A stretch of DNA of 64,000 nt from Xanthomonas hortorum pv. pelargonii (GCF_024499015.1 NZ_CP098604.1:1178001-1242000), one strand, 5' to 3'; positions 32,062 through 41,761 are shown, counted from the stretch's first letter. Numbers and translations: made by a program. Notes: a model not told the origin generated them from the sequence alone.

Positions 32062-32580
32062 TCAGAACAATTTACGCGGACCACGCTGCTTGAACCCGGC
32101 ATACAGCGCCCAAAGCGCCAAGCCCACGAACCACAGCATGCTCCACATCGGCATGCTCAGGCCCAGAAAGCGCCAATCGATATTGCCGCAATCGCCGGTG
32201 CCGGTCAGCACGGTGCGGAACACTTCGAATGGCCCCATCGTCTCGCTCAGAAAGCTCAGCGGCGGCCCGCACGAAGACATCATGTCCTTGGGCCGGACCT
32301 GCACCCAGACATGCCGCGCCGCGATACCCATGCCCACGCCGGCAGCGATGAAACTCAGCACACCATAGAGCTTGCGCGTGCCCGCGGCGCGTGGCCCATG
32401 CAACGCACCCAGCAGGAAAAACACCGCCAGTGCCGCAAATGCGATGCGCTGGAAAATGCACAGCGGGCATGGTTCAAGCCCAAGATGCAGCTGCACGTAG
32501 ATCGCATAGGCAAGCAATCCTGCGCATGCAAGAAAGCCCAGCAGAAATTGCGCCCGGAAACCCCAACGAAATGGATTCAT
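32062..32580 (-). CDS. dsbB: Disulfide bond formation protein DsbB
   Basis: Inner-membrane protein of 172 residues that reoxidises periplasmic DsbA and passes electrons to quinone. Four membrane helices are visible. The two redox pairs are present: Cys38-Cys41 (CPLC after LGLEP) and Cys104-Cys131 in the second periplasmic loop. Length agrees with E. coli DsbB (176). It lies 48 bases before aroG on the same strand and after the terminator of rplQ, so it probably has its own promoter in 32581-32836. Confidence 0.93.
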   Translation of the reverse strand: MNPFRWGFRAQFLLGFLACAGLLAYAIYVQLHLGLEPCPLCIFQRIAFAALAVFFLLGALHGPRAAGTRKLYGVLSFIAAGVGMGIAARHVWVQVRPKDMMSSCGPPLSFLSETMGPFEVFRTVLTGTGDCGNIDWRFLGLSMPMWSMLWFVGLALWALYAGFKQRGPRKLF

Positions 32581-32892
32581 CGTTACCGCTTGCCTAGGAT
32601 CGAGTCATCGATTATCTGCCATCGCCGCCGCCATGACCACGCAAGCCTGCGTCTGCCGGCTCGGAGGGCGCCAAGCACACAGCGCGTATCTGCCTGACAG
32701 CATCAAGACAACACCTGCCCGTGATCGCATCCAGCAGCAAAGCAGCACCGACCCGGCAGCTGGCGACTGCATGCCGCCGCCATTGCGCAGCCCTACGCAT
32801 CCCTGCCACCAACGCAATCACGTTCGACGCACAAATGAAAAAGCCCGGCGCTAGCCGGGCTTTTTCAAGAATCTTTGCGAGCAGCGATCCGA
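32581..32892. other. Gap between rplQ and dsbB
   Basis: The 312 bases hold the rplQ terminator at the right and the probable promoter region of dsbB. No small gene is evident and no promoter could be picked out with confidence. Confidence 0.45.
32837..32866 (-). terminator. Rho-independent terminator ending the alpha operon
   Basis: GAAAAAGCCCGGC and GCCGGGCTTTTTC pair around a short TAGC loop. It stands 27 bases after the rplQ stop and ends in five T residues on the minus strand. Confidence 0.9.
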
Positions 32893-33276
32893 TTACTCGG
32901 CCACTTCCTCGGCGACGACCGGACGGTCGACCAGTTCGACATACGCCATCGGCGCATTGTCACCGGCACGGAAGCCGGCCTTCAGGATACGCAGGTAGCC
33001 GCCGGGACGGGTCGCGTAACGCGGGCCCAGCTCGACGAACAGCTTGCCCACTGCTTCCTTGTCGCGCAGGCGCGCGAACGCCAGACGACGATTGGCAACG
33101 CCATCGACCTTACCGATGGTGATCAGCGGCTCGGCGACGCGACGTAGTTCCTTGGCCTTCGGCAAGGTGGTCTTGATCAGCTCGTGCTTGAACAGCGAAG
33201 CGGCCATATTGCGGAACATGGCTTCGCGGTGCGCGCTGGTACGGTTGAACTTACGACCGGATTTCTGGTGACGCAT
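32893..33276 (-). CDS. rplQ: 50S ribosomal protein L17
   Basis: A 127-residue protein of the large subunit located near the peptide exit tunnel. The family start [20 protein letters not shown] is intact, followed by [23 protein letters not shown] and, near the end, [11 protein letters not shown]. It is the last gene of the alpha operon. The 181-base gap to rpoA is unusually long and holds a terminator-like hairpin, so its expression may be partly uncoupled from rpoA. Confidence 0.97.
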
Positions 33277-33413
33277 GAGTGTGATTTCCTAAAAATATTG
33301 AGACTGCTTGAGAGACGTTGTCGCCATCCTGGCGCTGTTGAATGGACTGCGGCTGGTCCGAGCCGGCCGTCCTTTGACCGGATGTCACCGCGGGCTTTGG
33401 CCCGTCGATGTGG

Positions 33414-33448
33414 AAAAAACAAACATGGGCGCCCGAAGACGCCCATGC
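33414..33448 (-). terminator. Terminator-like hairpin between rpoA and rplQ
   Basis: On the minus strand CATGGGCG-TCTTCGGG-CGCCCATG is followed by TTTGTTTTTT. The eight-base-pair stem and T run fit a rho-independent terminator, starting 10 bases after the rpoA stop codon. Because rplQ lies beyond it, read-through must occur or rplQ must have its own promoter. Confidence 0.75.
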
Positions 33449-33457
33449 CTTGACACA

Positions 33458-34456
33458 TTAACCAAGCATGCCGTGCTGAGCGACACCGGCCGGCGGCCAG
33501 TTCTCCAGCTTCATGCCCAGTGCAAGGCCGCGCTGTGCCAGCACTTCCTTGATTTCGGTGAGCGACTTCTTGCCCAGATTCGGGGTCTTGAGCAGCTCTA
33601 CTTCGGTCTTCTGGATCAGATCGCCGATGTAGTAGATGCTTTCGGCCTTCAGGCAGTTGGCCGAACGCACGGTCAGCTCGAGGTCGTCGATCGGGCGCAG
33701 CAGCACCGGATCCACGCCGCTGGCAGCCGGCTTGGCCGCACCGCGATCGCGGTGGGTGAAATCACCGAACACCGACAGCTGATCGCTAAGGATGTCGGCG
33801 GCGGTGCGCACGGCTTCCTCGGCATCGATCGTGCCATTGGTTTCGATATCGATCACCAACTTGTCGAGGTCAGTGCGCTGTTCCACACGCGCAGCTTCCA
33901 CGGCATAGGCAACGCGACGCACCGGCGAGAACGACGCATCCAGCATCAGACGACCGATGGTACGGGTCTCTTCGTCCGGACGACGACGTGCGGCAGCCGG
34001 CTGGTAGCCGAAGCCACGCTCGATCTTCAGGCGCATATTCAGCGCCGTGTCTTTGGTCAGGTGGCAGATCACATGGTCGCCGTTGACGATCTCGACGTTG
34101 TGATCGGTCCTGATGTCGGCCGCAGTGACCGTACCCGGACCCTGCTTGGACAGCGACAGCGTGGCGCTATCGCCACTGTGCATACGAATCGCCACGTCTT
34201 TCAGGTTGAGCAGGACGTCAAGCACGTCTTCCTGCAGCCCTTCGACCGTGGTGTACTCGTGCAGCACGCCATCGATCTCGACCTCGGTGATCGCAAAACC
34301 CGGGATCGACGACAACAGCACACGACGCAGGGCATTGCCCAGCGTGTGCCCGTAACCGCGCTCCAAGGGCTCGATCACGACCTTTGCGCGATTGTCGGTA
34401 AGACGTTCGATCTGCGGACCACGGGGGCGCAGAACCTGGTTGGCGGTAACCGTCAT
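33458..34456 (-). CDS. rpoA: RNA polymerase alpha subunit
   Basis: A 332-residue subunit that nucleates polymerase assembly. The N-terminal domain (about 10-235) includes [23 protein letters not shown], which makes the dimer and contacts beta and beta'. The C-terminal domain (about 250-320), with [23 protein letters not shown] and [16 protein letters not shown], contacts UP elements and activators. The start [13 protein letters not shown] follows a GGAGACC ribosome site; 56 further in-frame upstream residues have no family match. It sits between rpsD and rplQ as in other gammaproteobacteria. Confidence 0.98.
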   Translation of the reverse strand: MTVTANQVLRPRGPQIERLTDNRAKVVIEPLERGYGHTLGNALRRVLLSSIPGFAITEVEIDGVLHEYTTVEGLQEDVLDVLLNLKDVAIRMHSGDSATLSLSKQGPGTVTAADIRTDHNVEIVNGDHVICHLTKDTALNMRLKIERGFGYQPAAARRRPDEETRTIGRLMLDASFSPVRRVAYAVEAARVEQRTDLDKLVIDIETNGTIDAEEAVRTAADILSDQLSVFGDFTHRDRGAAKPAASGVDPVLLRPIDDLELTVRSANCLKAESIYYIGDLIQKTEVELLKTPNLGKKSLTEIKEVLAQRGLALGMKLENWPPAGVAQHGMLG

Positions 34457-34509
34457 GTTGCGGGGTCTCCTGCGAGCCTCCGGCGGTGCCGGAGGCTCTC
34501 CGATGTGAA

Positions 34510-35136
34510 TTACTTCGAATACAACTCGACGATCAGCGCTTCGTTGATATCCGAAGGCAGGTCGGCACGATCCGGAACAGCCTTGAACACGCCGCTGAAC
34601 TTCTTCGAATCGACTTCGACCCACGACGGCGTCATGTCGTGCTGCTCAGCCACGGTCAGGGCTTCCTGCACGCGGAGCTGCTTCTGTGCCTTTTCCGACA
34701 GCGTGATCGCATCGCCAGCCTTGATCTGGTACGAAGCCAGATTCACAGACTTGCCATTGACCAGCACGCCACGGTGCGACACCAGCTGGCGCGCGGCCGG
34801 ACGGGTGACGGCAAAGCCCATGCGATAGCAGACGTTGTCCAGACGGGTTTCCAACAACTGCAGCAGGTTCTCGCCGGTGTTGCCCTTCTTGGTCGAGGCC
34901 TTCTTGTAGTAGTTGCGGAACTGACGTTCCAGCAAACCGTAGATGCGCTTGACCTTCTGCTTTTCACGCAGCTGGGTAGCGTAGTCGGAGAGCTTGCCTT
35001 TGCGAGCCGCGCCATGTTGGCCGGGCTTTTGCTCAAGCTTGCACTTGGAGTCCAGCGCACGCGCGGGGCTCTTGAGGGAAAGGTCGACGCCTTCGCGGCG
35101 GGCGAGCTTACAGGTAGGACCGATATAACGAGCCAT
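34510..35136 (-). CDS. rpsD: 30S ribosomal protein S4
   Basis: A 208-residue primary 16S-binding protein that starts assembly of the small-subunit body. It begins [23 protein letters not shown], has an S4 RNA-binding domain from about residue 98 ([26 protein letters not shown]). In E. coli S4 represses the alpha operon by binding the rpsM leader; a structured leader precedes rpsM here too. It lacks the zinc-binding cysteines seen in some S4 proteins. Confidence 0.98.
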   Translation of the reverse strand: MARYIGPTCKLARREGVDLSLKSPARALDSKCKLEQKPGQHGAARKGKLSDYATQLREKQKVKRIYGLLERQFRNYYKKASTKKGNTGENLLQLLETRLDNVCYRMGFAVTRPAARQLVSHRGVLVNGKSVNLASYQIKAGDAITLSEKAQKQLRVQEALTVAEQHDMTPSWVEVDSKKFSGVFKAVPDRADLPSDINEALIVELYSK

Positions 35137-35150
35137 TTCTTATCGCTCCC

Positions 35151-35543
35151 TTAGACGCGACGCTTCTTCGGCGGACGGCACCCGTTGTGCGGGATTGGCG
35201 TCACGTCGATGATGTTGGTGATCTTGTAGCCCACGTTGTTCAACGAACGCACGGCCGACTCACGGCCCGGACCCGGACCCTTGATACGCACTTCCAGCGA
35301 CTTCACGCCGTAATCGAGCGCAGCGCGGCCAGCCTTTTCGGCGGCAACCTGAGCAGCGAACGGGGTCGACTTACGCGAACCACGGAACCCGGCGCCGCCG
35401 GACGTAGCCCACGACAGTGCATTGCCCTGGCGATCGGTGATGGTGATGATGGTGTTGTTGAACGAAGCGTGGACGTGGGCGACGCCATCAGTGATGACGC
35501 GCTTGATCTTCTTCTTCGTTTTCTTTTCTGCTGGCTTTGCCAT
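35151..35543 (-). CDS. rpsK: 30S ribosomal protein S11
   Basis: A 130-residue platform protein near the mRNA exit region. Family blocks are [40 protein letters not shown] and [15 protein letters not shown] at the C-terminus. It lies ten bases after rpsM and 14 bases before rpsD in the alpha operon. Confidence 0.98.
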   Translation of the reverse strand: MAKPAEKKTKKKIKRVITDGVAHVHASFNNTIITITDRQGNALSWATSGGAGFRGSRKSTPFAAQVAAEKAGRAALDYGVKSLEVRIKGPGPGRESAVRSLNNVGYKITNIIDVTPIPHNGCRPPKKRRV

Positions 35544-35553
35544 GATCTATCCC

Positions 35554-35910
35554 TTACTTCCTGATCGCCTTGCGCGGACCCTTACGGGTGCGGGCGTTGG
35601 TACGGGTACGCTGACCACGCAGCGGGAGACCACGACGATGACGCAGACCGCGGTAGCAGCCGAGATCCATCAGTCGCTTGATCGCGATACCGATTTCACG
35701 GCGCAGGTCGCCTTCGACGACATACTTGCCAACTTCGGCGCGCAAACGCTCGATTTCGGGTTCGGACAGATCACGAATCTTCGTGGTCGAGGTAACGCCT
35801 GCGGATTCGCAGAGCTTCTTCGAACGGGTACGGCCGATGCCGTAGATGCTTTGCAACCCGACCCAGACGTGCTTCTGGGCTGGCAGGTTGACGCCTGCAA
35901 TACGCGCCAT
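35554..35910 (-). CDS. rpsM: 30S ribosomal protein S13
   Basis: A 118-residue small-subunit head protein that contacts the P-site tRNA and the 50S bridge. It begins [19 protein letters not shown] and ends in the basic tail [18 protein letters not shown]. It is the first gene of the alpha operon. A promoter with 17-base spacing lies 79 bases upstream, and the leader contains short hairpins where S4 feedback may act. Confidence 0.98.
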   Translation of the reverse strand: MARIAGVNLPAQKHVWVGLQSIYGIGRTRSKKLCESAGVTSTTKIRDLSEPEIERLRAEVGKYVVEGDLRREIGIAIKRLMDLGCYRGLRHRRGLPLRGQRTRTNARTRKGPRKAIRK

Positions 35911-36244
35911 GACGCGATTCTCCAACTGAGTGATGGCCCGACAGCGCCCAGGCGCCATCCGGCAGGATGGATCAAAAGTGAACTCGGAATTGTAGCAAGG
36001 CCTCGGATTGCTTTGAAGCCCGTGGAACCAGAAAGTTCCATGGACCCGGCGTGGGGAGTGTGCCCTCGCTCCGGCGCCGGACGATGTTGATCCAGAAAAC
36101 TTCTCCGAATCGCCTGTACTACTCCCGCACAGGACCACCTCGTCACACCCGCGCGCGAGACGTCGCGCGAGCCGCCCTTCTGATCGGAAGATCGTCGCCC
36201 GGGAACCAGGCCGTCTTCACGTAATGAAGTTCTAGTGTACCACT
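35911..36244. other. secY-rpsM gap with alpha-operon promoter and leader
   Basis: The 334 bases hold the rpsM promoter, a leader hairpin (CCATCC/GGATGG, 35957-35972), a TGGAAC/GTTCCA hairpin (36022-36039) and a stretch resembling the secY 3' end (36150-36179). No rpmJ frame is present, although many bacteria place it here. Confidence 0.7.
35989..36017 (-). promoter_or_regulatory. Promoter of the alpha operon (rpsM)
   Basis: On the minus strand TTCAAA (36017-36012), a 17-base spacer, and TACAAT (35994-35989) form a good sigma-70-type promoter, with TG one base before the -10. The leader to rpsM would be about 72 bases. Confidence 0.7.
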
Positions 36245-37612
36245 TTAACCGCGCGCCAGACCGCCGCGCGAGCCGCCCTTGAGGTTGGCTTTCTTCAGCA
36301 AACTCTCATACTGGTGCGACATCAGATGCGCCTGGATCTGCGCAATGAAGTCCATCACCACCACCACCGCAATCAACAGCGAGGTGCCACCGAAGTGGAA
36401 CGAGGTACCGAGCTGCGTGCGCATGATTTCCGGCAGCAGGCAGACGATCACCAGGTACAACGAACCAGCCGCAGTCAAACGCGTCAGCACGCCGTCCACA
36501 TAATCCGCAGTGGCCTTGCCCGGACGAATACCTGGAATCAATGCACCGGACTTCTTGAGGTTATCGGCAGTTTCCTGCGAGTTGAACACCAGCGCGGTAT
36601 AGAAGAACGCGAAGCCGATGATCAGTGCAGCGAACACCAGCATATGCACTGGCTCACCAGGCCCAAGCGCGTTGGCGATCTTCTGCAACCACGAACCCAC
36701 ACCACTGCCCGATGCTGCCTGACCGGACCACATCGACAACGTCGCCGGGAATGCCAGGATGCTGGATGCGAAGATCGGCGGAATCACGCCTGCCATGTTG
36801 AGCTTCAACGGCAGGAACGAGGTCTGATTCATGTAGGCATTGCGGCCGCCTTGGCGACGCGCGTAATTGACCGTGATACGCCGCTGTCCGCGTTCGACAA
36901 ACACCACAAACAGCGTAAACGCCAGGATGGTGATGACGATCAGCAACAGCGAGATAAAGCTCAGATTGCCTTCGCGGAACGCTTCGACAGTCTGGATTGC
37001 GCCCGACGGAAGCCCTGCCACGATACCGGCGAAGATGATCAGCGACACACCGTTACCGATGCCGCGCTCAGTGACCTGCTCGCCAACCCACATCAAGAAG
37101 ATGGTGCCGGCGGTCAGTGCAATCACTGCAGTCAGCACAAAGCCCATGCCCGGCGCGTAAACCACCGGAGCGCCACCCGGCGCGGTCTGATTCTGCAGTG
37201 CCAGCGCGATACTGCCGCCCTGCACTACTGCCAGAAGCACCGCACCGATGCGCGAATACTGGGTGATCTTGCGTCGGCCGGATTCGCCTTCTTTCTGCAT
37301 CGCCTTGAGGGCGGGAAAGATGTGCGTGGCCAACTGGATCACGATCGATGCCGAAATATACGGCATCACGTTCAACGCAAAAATACTGAAACGGTGCAGG
37401 GCGCCGCCCGAGAACATGTTGAACATGTCCACGATGCCGCCACCCTGCGCCTGCATCAACGAAAGCATGGCATCGGGATTCACGCCAGGCACCGGCACAT
37501 AGCAGCCGATGCGATAGACGATCAATGCCCCGAGGACGAACAACAGCCGCTGGCGAAGTTCCGTGAACTTGCCAAGCCCGCCACCGAGGTTACCAATGCC
37601 AGCCTGCGCCAT
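36245..37612 (-). CDS. secY: Preprotein translocase subunit SecY
   Basis: A 455-residue inner-membrane channel protein for Sec export and membrane insertion. About ten membrane helices are visible, with VPGVNPDAM and [23 protein letters not shown] near the front, and the cytoplasmic loop [17 protein letters not shown] that engages ribosomes and SecA. It ends [16 protein letters not shown]. It is the last gene of the spc operon, seven bases after rplO. A partial copy of its final coding bases occurs downstream. Confidence 0.97.
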   Translation of the reverse strand: MAQAGIGNLGGGLGKFTELRQRLLFVLGALIVYRIGCYVPVPGVNPDAMLSLMQAQGGGIVDMFNMFSGGALHRFSIFALNVMPYISASIVIQLATHIFPALKAMQKEGESGRRKITQYSRIGAVLLAVVQGGSIALALQNQTAPGGAPVVYAPGMGFVLTAVIALTAGTIFLMWVGEQVTERGIGNGVSLIIFAGIVAGLPSGAIQTVEAFREGNLSFISLLLIVITILAFTLFVVFVERGQRRITVNYARRQGGRNAYMNQTSFLPLKLNMAGVIPPIFASSILAFPATLSMWSGQAASGSGVGSWLQKIANALGPGEPVHMLVFAALIIGFAFFYTALVFNSQETADNLKKSGALIPGIRPGKATADYVDGVLTRLTAAGSLYLVIVCLLPEIMRTQLGTSFHFGGTSLLIAVVVVMDFIAQIQAHLMSHQYESLLKKANLKGGSRGGLARG

Positions 37613-37619
37613 CTGCCGA

Positions 37620-38063
37620 TTACTCCTCTACGCTGCCGCCGGCAGCTTCGATTGCTGCCTTGGCGCCTGCAGTCGCAGCGACACCCTTCAGCACGAACTT
37701 CTTGCTTAGCTCGCCCTTCAGCACGATCTTCGCCTTCTTGGCGCGGCTCGGGACCAGATTGGCCGCACGCAACGCTGCAAAGTCGATCTCACCGGCTTCC
37801 AGCTTATCCAGCTGGTAGGACAACACTTCAGCGCTGTCACGCGCCATCTTGGAGCGGAAACCGATCTTCGGCAGACGACGCTGCATCGGGGTCTGGCCGC
37901 CTTCGAAACCCGCCTTGATCTTGCCGCCACCCTTGCGAGCGAACGAGCCCTTGTGGCCGCGGCCGCAGGTCTTGCCAAGGCCGGAGCCGATGCCGCGACC
38001 GACGCGCGTGCGCTCGGTACGGGCGCCGTCAGCGGGCTTGAGGTCATTGAGATGCATAGTCAT
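37620..38063 (-). CDS. rplO: 50S ribosomal protein L15
   Basis: A 147-residue late-assembly protein of the large subunit. It begins [20 protein letters not shown] and carries the glycine/arginine-rich segment [37 protein letters not shown] is the second family block. Five in-frame residues upstream are possible but overlap rpmD. It lies between rpmD and secY. Confidence 0.96.
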   Translation of the reverse strand: MTMHLNDLKPADGARTERTRVGRGIGSGLGKTCGRGHKGSFARKGGGKIKAGFEGGQTPMQRRLPKIGFRSKMARDSAEVLSYQLDKLEAGEIDFAALRAANLVPSRAKKAKIVLKGELSKKFVLKGVAATAGAKAAIEAAGGSVEE

Positions 38064-38067
38064 GGGA

Positions 38068-38259
38068 TTAGTCCTCAACCTTGACGAGGTAGTGAACCGT
38101 ATTGATCAGGCCACGCACCTGCGGGCTGTCCTTGAGTTCACGCACATCGTTGATCTTATTCAGGCCCAACGCATGCACCGACAGGCGGTGACGCGACTGG
38201 GTACCACGCAGGCCGCGCACCAGGCGCACCTTCACAGTCTTGCCAGTGTCCTTAGCCAT
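38068..38259 (-). CDS. rpmD: 50S ribosomal protein L30
   Basis: A 63-residue large-subunit protein with the family block [20 protein letters not shown] and [14 protein letters not shown]. The start ATG lies eight bases inside the end of rpsE, which implies translational coupling. Length is as usual for bacterial L30. Confidence 0.96.
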
Positions 38260-38794
38260 GGTTGAGCTCCTCCACCTTCTTGCCGCGCTTGGCCGCAACA
38301 CGCGCCGGCGACTGCACTTCCGACAGACCCTTCAGCGTTGCACGCACCAAGTTGATCGGATTACGCGAACCGACCGCCTTGGCCAGCACGTTCTTCACGC
38401 CAACCGCCTCAAGCACAGCGCGCATGGCGCCGCCCGCGATGACGCCGGTACCTTCCGAAGCAGGCTGCATGTAAACGCGAGCCGCGCCATGACCGGACTT
38501 GACGGCATGCCACAAGGTGCCGTTGTTCAGATCGACAGTCGCCAGATTCTTGCGCGCCTGCTCCATCGACTTCTGAATGGCGACCGGCACTTCGCGCGCC
38601 TTGCCGTAACCGAAACCAACCTTGCCCAGACCATCGCCGACCACGGTCAACGCGGTGAAGGTGAACTGGCGACCGCCCTTGACCGTCTTGCTGACGCGAT
38701 TGACCGCGACCAGCTTCTCGATCATGCCATCGTCGACTTTCTCTTCGCGGTTACGGTCGCGATCACGACCCCGCGGTGCACGTTCTTCTGCCAT
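38252..38794 (-). CDS. rpsE: 30S ribosomal protein S5
   Basis: A 180-residue small-subunit protein that guards decoding accuracy. A charged extension ([21 protein letters not shown], in part) precedes the double-stranded-RNA-binding fold [21 protein letters not shown] and the C-terminal [18 protein letters not shown]. Such an extension occurs in xanthomonads. Its stop overlaps the rpmD start by eight bases. The 159-base gap to rplR is unusually long for this operon. Confidence 0.97.
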
Positions 38795-38890
38795 CTTGAT
38801 TCCTTGATTGATTGAGTATGTACGGCTCGGGGCCGCTTATGGTTGTGGAATGGAACTGTGTTCCCGGCACCGTTGCAAAAGAACGGGACA

Positions 38891-38945
38891 GTCCGGCATC
38901 TCCCCTGCCGGCGGTAACGCGACTGTGGACGATGGCCACAGTCGC
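38891..38945 (-). other. Two intercistronic hairpins between rplR and rpsE
   Basis: GCGACTGTGG/CCACAGTCGC (38919-38945) is a perfect ten-base-pair stem and CCGGCA/TGCCGG (38893-38911) a second one. Neither has a T run, so RNA processing or stability is likelier than termination. Confidence 0.6.
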
Positions 38946-38953
38946 AGCAGTGC

Positions 38954-39313
38954 TTAGAACTTCAAGCCGCCTTCGCGAGCTGCGTCAGCCAGCGCCTTGA
39001 TACGGCCGTGGTAGCGGTAGCCCGAGCGATCGAATGCGACCTTCTCGATACCCGCAGCCTTGGCGCGCTCGGCGATCAGCTTGCCGACCTTGACGGCCGC
39101 ATCGCTGTTCTTGCCGTTCTTCAGACCTTCCTTGACGTCGGCCTGCAGCGTGTTCGCAGCAGCGATCACTTTGGAGCCGTCGGCAGTGAAGACCTGCGCA
39201 TACAGATGCTGGCCGGTGCGCAGCACCGACAAGCGGGCGACGCCCAGCTCACGAATGTGCGAACGGGTGGACTTGGCGCGACGCAGACGGGCGATGTTCT
39301 TGTTGATGCTCAT
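38954..39313 (-). CDS. rplR: 50S ribosomal protein L18
   Basis: A 119-residue protein that binds 5S rRNA together with L5 and L25. It begins [20 protein letters not shown] and ends [26 protein letters not shown] (in two blocks). The start is the Met with the family N-terminus; 43 more codons read in frame upstream lie in the rplF-rplR gap. A terminator-like hairpin is in that gap. Confidence 0.96.
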   Translation of the reverse strand: MSINKNIARLRRAKSTRSHIRELGVARLSVLRTGQHLYAQVFTADGSKVIAAANTLQADVKEGLKNGKNSDAAVKVGKLIAERAKAAGIEKVAFDRSGYRYHGRIKALADAAREGGLKF

Positions 39314-39356
39314 GATATTTATCCTACGGAAGCTGAAGGAAAACAGGCTTTTGCAT

Positions 39357-39384
39357 TGAAAAGTCCGGCCATGGATGGCCGGGC
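39357..39384 (-). terminator. Terminator-like hairpin between rplF and rplR
   Basis: CCGGCCAT-CC-ATGGCCGG on the minus strand is followed by ACTTTTC. It starts about 20 bases after the rplF stop codon. In mid-operon it would act as a partial stop or an RNA-processing site. Confidence 0.6.
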
Positions 39385-39404
39385 TCCTAGCAGAGGGACC
39401 TGCC

Positions 39405-39932
39405 TTACGCCTTCTTGGCTTCCTTGCGAATGATGACTTCACCGGCGTACTTCACACCCTTGCCCTTGTAGGGCTCCGGCGGACGGAAACCGCGAATTTT
39501 GGCGGCGACTTCGCCGACGCGCTGCTTGTCGGCACCCTGGACCAGAATTTCGGTCTGGGTCGGGGTCGACAGCGTGATGCCTTCCGGCGCCACGAACACC
39601 AGCGGGTGCGAGAAACCGAGCGCCAGGCTCAGATCCTTGCCCTGCATGGCGGCGCGGTAACCGACGCCGACCAGCTCAAGCTTGCGCTCGAAGCCGTCGG
39701 ACACACCCTTGACCATGTTGGCCAGGATGGCGCGCACGGTGCCGGTGATGGCCAGCTGCGACGGATCATTGGCCGACAGGGTTGCAACATCGCCGTCGAT
39801 GGCGATTTCGACGCCAACCGGCTTCGGCAGGGTCAGGGTGCCTTTCGGGCCCTTGACGCTGACCAGCTCGGGCTGGACGTTGAGCTCAACACCCTTCGGA
39901 AGGGACACAGGCTTCTTGGCTACACGGGACAT
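39405..39932 (-). CDS. rplF: 50S ribosomal protein L6
   Basis: A 175-residue protein at the base of the L7/L12 stalk, near the factor-binding site. It begins [20 protein letters not shown], has two related domains and the family block [24 protein letters not shown] (in two parts) at the C-terminus. It lies between rpsH and rplR in the spc operon. Confidence 0.97.
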   Translation of the reverse strand: MSRVAKKPVSLPKGVELNVQPELVSVKGPKGTLTLPKPVGVEIAIDGDVATLSANDPSQLAITGTVRAILANMVKGVSDGFERKLELVGVGYRAAMQGKDLSLALGFSHPLVFVAPEGITLSTPTQTEILVQGADKQRVGEVAAKIRGFRPPEPYKGKGVKYAGEVIIRKEAKKA

Positions 39933-39947
39933 GTTCGATTCCTTCCC

Positions 39948-40346
39948 TTAGGCCACGAAGCACAGGACTTCACCACCAACGCCGGCTTCGCGAGCCTGCG
40001 CATCGGTCATGATGCCTTTCGACGTGGAGATGATGGCGACGCCCAGTCCACCCAGGACCTTGGGCAGCTCGGTCTTGCCGCGGTACTGGCGCAGACCCGA
40101 GCGCGAGAAACGCTTCAAGGTCTCGATGACCGGACGGCCTTCGAAATACTTCAGCACGATTTCCAGCTCCGACTTGTTGTTCTCGGTCGCTGTCACGCGC
40201 AGGTCGGTGATGTAACCCTCGTCCTTCAGGACTTGGGCGATCGCAACCTTGATCTTGGACGACGGCAATTTCACCGTCTGCTTACCAACCGCGGCCGCAT
40301 TCTTGATGCGTACCAGCAGGTCGGCGATGGGATCAGTCATGCTCAT
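39948..40346 (-). CDS. rpsH: 30S ribosomal protein S8
   Basis: A 132-residue primary 16S-binding protein. It begins [20 protein letters not shown] and ends with the family motif [22 protein letters not shown] in shortened form. In E. coli S8 represses the spc operon. Here a terminator-like hairpin and a TATACT box lie between rpsN and rpsH, so a new transcript may begin just before this gene. The first Met of MSMTD is used; upstream codons lie in the gap. Confidence 0.97.
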   Translation of the reverse strand: MSMTDPIADLLVRIKNAAAVGKQTVKLPSSKIKVAIAQVLKDEGYITDLRVTATENNKSELEIVLKYFEGRPVIETLKRFSRSGLRQYRGKTELPKVLGGLGVAIISTSKGIMTDAQAREAGVGGEVLCFVA

Positions 40347-40461
40347 ATGAGTACCTTTGAGTGCACCGATATCCGCTTTCGCGAAAATCTTGTGTTTTCC
40401 TGGGGATGGGCCAGGACCCTTTACGACGTGCCAAGCCTGTACAGGCAAGATAGAAGCGGAA

Positions 40462-40467
40462 GTATAC
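40462..40467 (-). promoter_or_regulatory. Candidate internal promoter -10 before rpsH
   Basis: TATACT on the minus strand follows the terminator-like hairpin directly and matches the -10 of the str and S10 promoters, including the next bases TTCC. There is no good -35 hexamer at 17-18 bases, so promoter activity is uncertain. Confidence 0.4.
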
Positions 40468-40470
40468 GAC

Positions 40471-40497
40471 AAAAGAGCCCGACTTGCGTCGGACTCC
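40471..40497 (-). terminator. Terminator-like hairpin between rpsN and rpsH
   Basis: GAGTCCGAC-GCAA-GTCGGGCTC (eight pairs plus one G-U) is followed by TTTTGT on the minus strand. It sits 54 bases after the rpsN stop codon and after two other stems. Confidence 0.75.
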
Positions 40498-40501
40498 CTT
40501 G

Positions 40502-40543
40502 TTGAACAGAACAATCCTGTTCAAACCGGCCGCGAACGGCCGG
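40502..40543 (-). other. Two further stems after rpsN
   Basis: CCGGCCG-TTCG-CGGCCGG (40526-40543) and TTGAACAG/CTGTTCAA (40502-40524) stand one after the other before the terminator-like hairpin. Together they make the rpsN-rpsH gap strongly structured. Confidence 0.65.
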
Positions 40544-40550
40544 AAAGCTG

Positions 40551-40856
40551 TTACCAGCTTGCCTTACGCAGGCCCGGAACGTCGCCGTTCATCGTGGCCT
40601 TGCGCAGCATGTTGCGACCCAGACCGAACTTGCGGTAGACACCGCGCGGACGACCGGAAAGTTCGCAACGGTTGCGGTGGCGGCTCGGCGACGAATCGCG
40701 CGGCAGCTTCTGCAACTTGGTCGAGGCATCGATCTTCTCTTCGTAGGACGCATCCTGACTGGAGAGGATCTTCTTCAGCGCATCACGCTTGCCGGCAAAT
40801 TTCTTCGCCAACTTTGCACGCTTGATGTCGCGGTGGATCATGGAGGTCTTTGCCAT
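40551..40856 (-). CDS. rpsN: 30S ribosomal protein S14 (zinc-free type)
   Basis: A 101-residue small-subunit head protein. It begins [20 protein letters not shown] and ends [20 protein letters not shown]. The long form without the CxxC pairs is zinc-independent. It is followed by a 204-base gap with three stems, unlike the tight spacing elsewhere in the operon. Confidence 0.97.
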
Positions 40857-40874
40857 TTCGGATGTCCTCTACGG

Positions 40875-41417
40875 TCAGTTACGGAACGGGAACTTGAACG
40901 CTGCCAGCAGCGCCTTCGCTTCCGCATCCGTCTTGGCGGTGGTGGTGATGGCGATATCCATACCGCGGATCGCGTCGACAGCGTCGAAATCGATTTCCGG
41001 GAAGATGATCTGTTCCTTCACACCCATGTTGAAATTGCCACGACCGTCAAAGGAACGACCGGAAACACCACGGAAGTCGCGCACGCGCGGCAGCGAGATG
41101 TTGATCAGACGATCCAGGAACTCGTACATCTTGGCGCGACGCAACGTGGTCTTGCAGCCGATCGGCCAACCGTCACGGATCTTGAACGATGCGACCGAAA
41201 CGCGCGACTTGGTGACCACCGGCTTTTGACCGGAGATCTTGGACATGTCGCCGACTGCATTTTCCAGAATCTTCTTGTTGGTGGCCGCCTCGCCCACGCC
41301 CATATTGAGCGTGACCTTGACCAGCCTCGGCACCTGCATCGGATTGGTGTAGCCGAACTCCTTCATCAGGGCCGGCACCACGTTTTCCTTGTAAAACTTT
41401 TCGAGACGAGTGTTCAT
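40875..41417 (-). CDS. rplE: 50S ribosomal protein L5
   Basis: A 180-residue 5S rRNA-binding protein in the central protuberance that touches P-site tRNA. Family blocks are [33 protein letters not shown] and [20 protein letters not shown]. It lies between rplX and rpsN. Confidence 0.98.
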   Translation of the reverse strand: MNTRLEKFYKENVVPALMKEFGYTNPMQVPRLVKVTLNMGVGEAATNKKILENAVGDMSKISGQKPVVTKSRVSVASFKIRDGWPIGCKTTLRRAKMYEFLDRLINISLPRVRDFRGVSGRSFDGRGNFNMGVKEQIIFPEIDFDAVDAIRGMDIAITTTAKTDAEAKALLAAFKFPFRN

Positions 41418-41428
41418 GATCGCATTCC

Positions 41429-41746
41429 TCAGGCGTCGAGCGCCTCACCGCTGGAGCGGAACACACGCAATTTGCGTCCATCCTCCAGCACCTTGAAGCC
41501 AACGCGCTCGCCCTTGCCCGTTGCCGGGTTGACGATATTGACGTTGGAGATATGGATCGACGCTTCACGCTCGACCACGCCGCCGGCGACACCCGCCTGC
41601 GGGTTCGGCTTGGTGTGGCGCTTGATGATGTTGGCATTGGAGACGATCACGCGATCGCCATCCACACGCACAACTTCACCCTGCTTACCCTTGTCCTTGC
41701 CGGTATTGATGACGACCTGGTCGCCCTTCTTGATACGGTTAGCCAT
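41429..41746 (-). CDS. rplX: 50S ribosomal protein L24
   Basis: A 105-residue protein that starts large-subunit assembly and lies by the tunnel exit. The KOW motif [21 protein letters not shown] is near the N-terminus, and HIKNVN-like [20 protein letters not shown] follows. It lies between rplN and rplE. Confidence 0.97.
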   Translation of the reverse strand: MANRIKKGDQVVINTGKDKGKQGEVVRVDGDRVIVSNANIIKRHTKPNPQAGVAGGVVEREASIHISNVNIVNPATGKGERVGFKVLEDGRKLRVFRSSGEALDA

Positions 41747-41761
41747 GTATATGTCCTCCGC

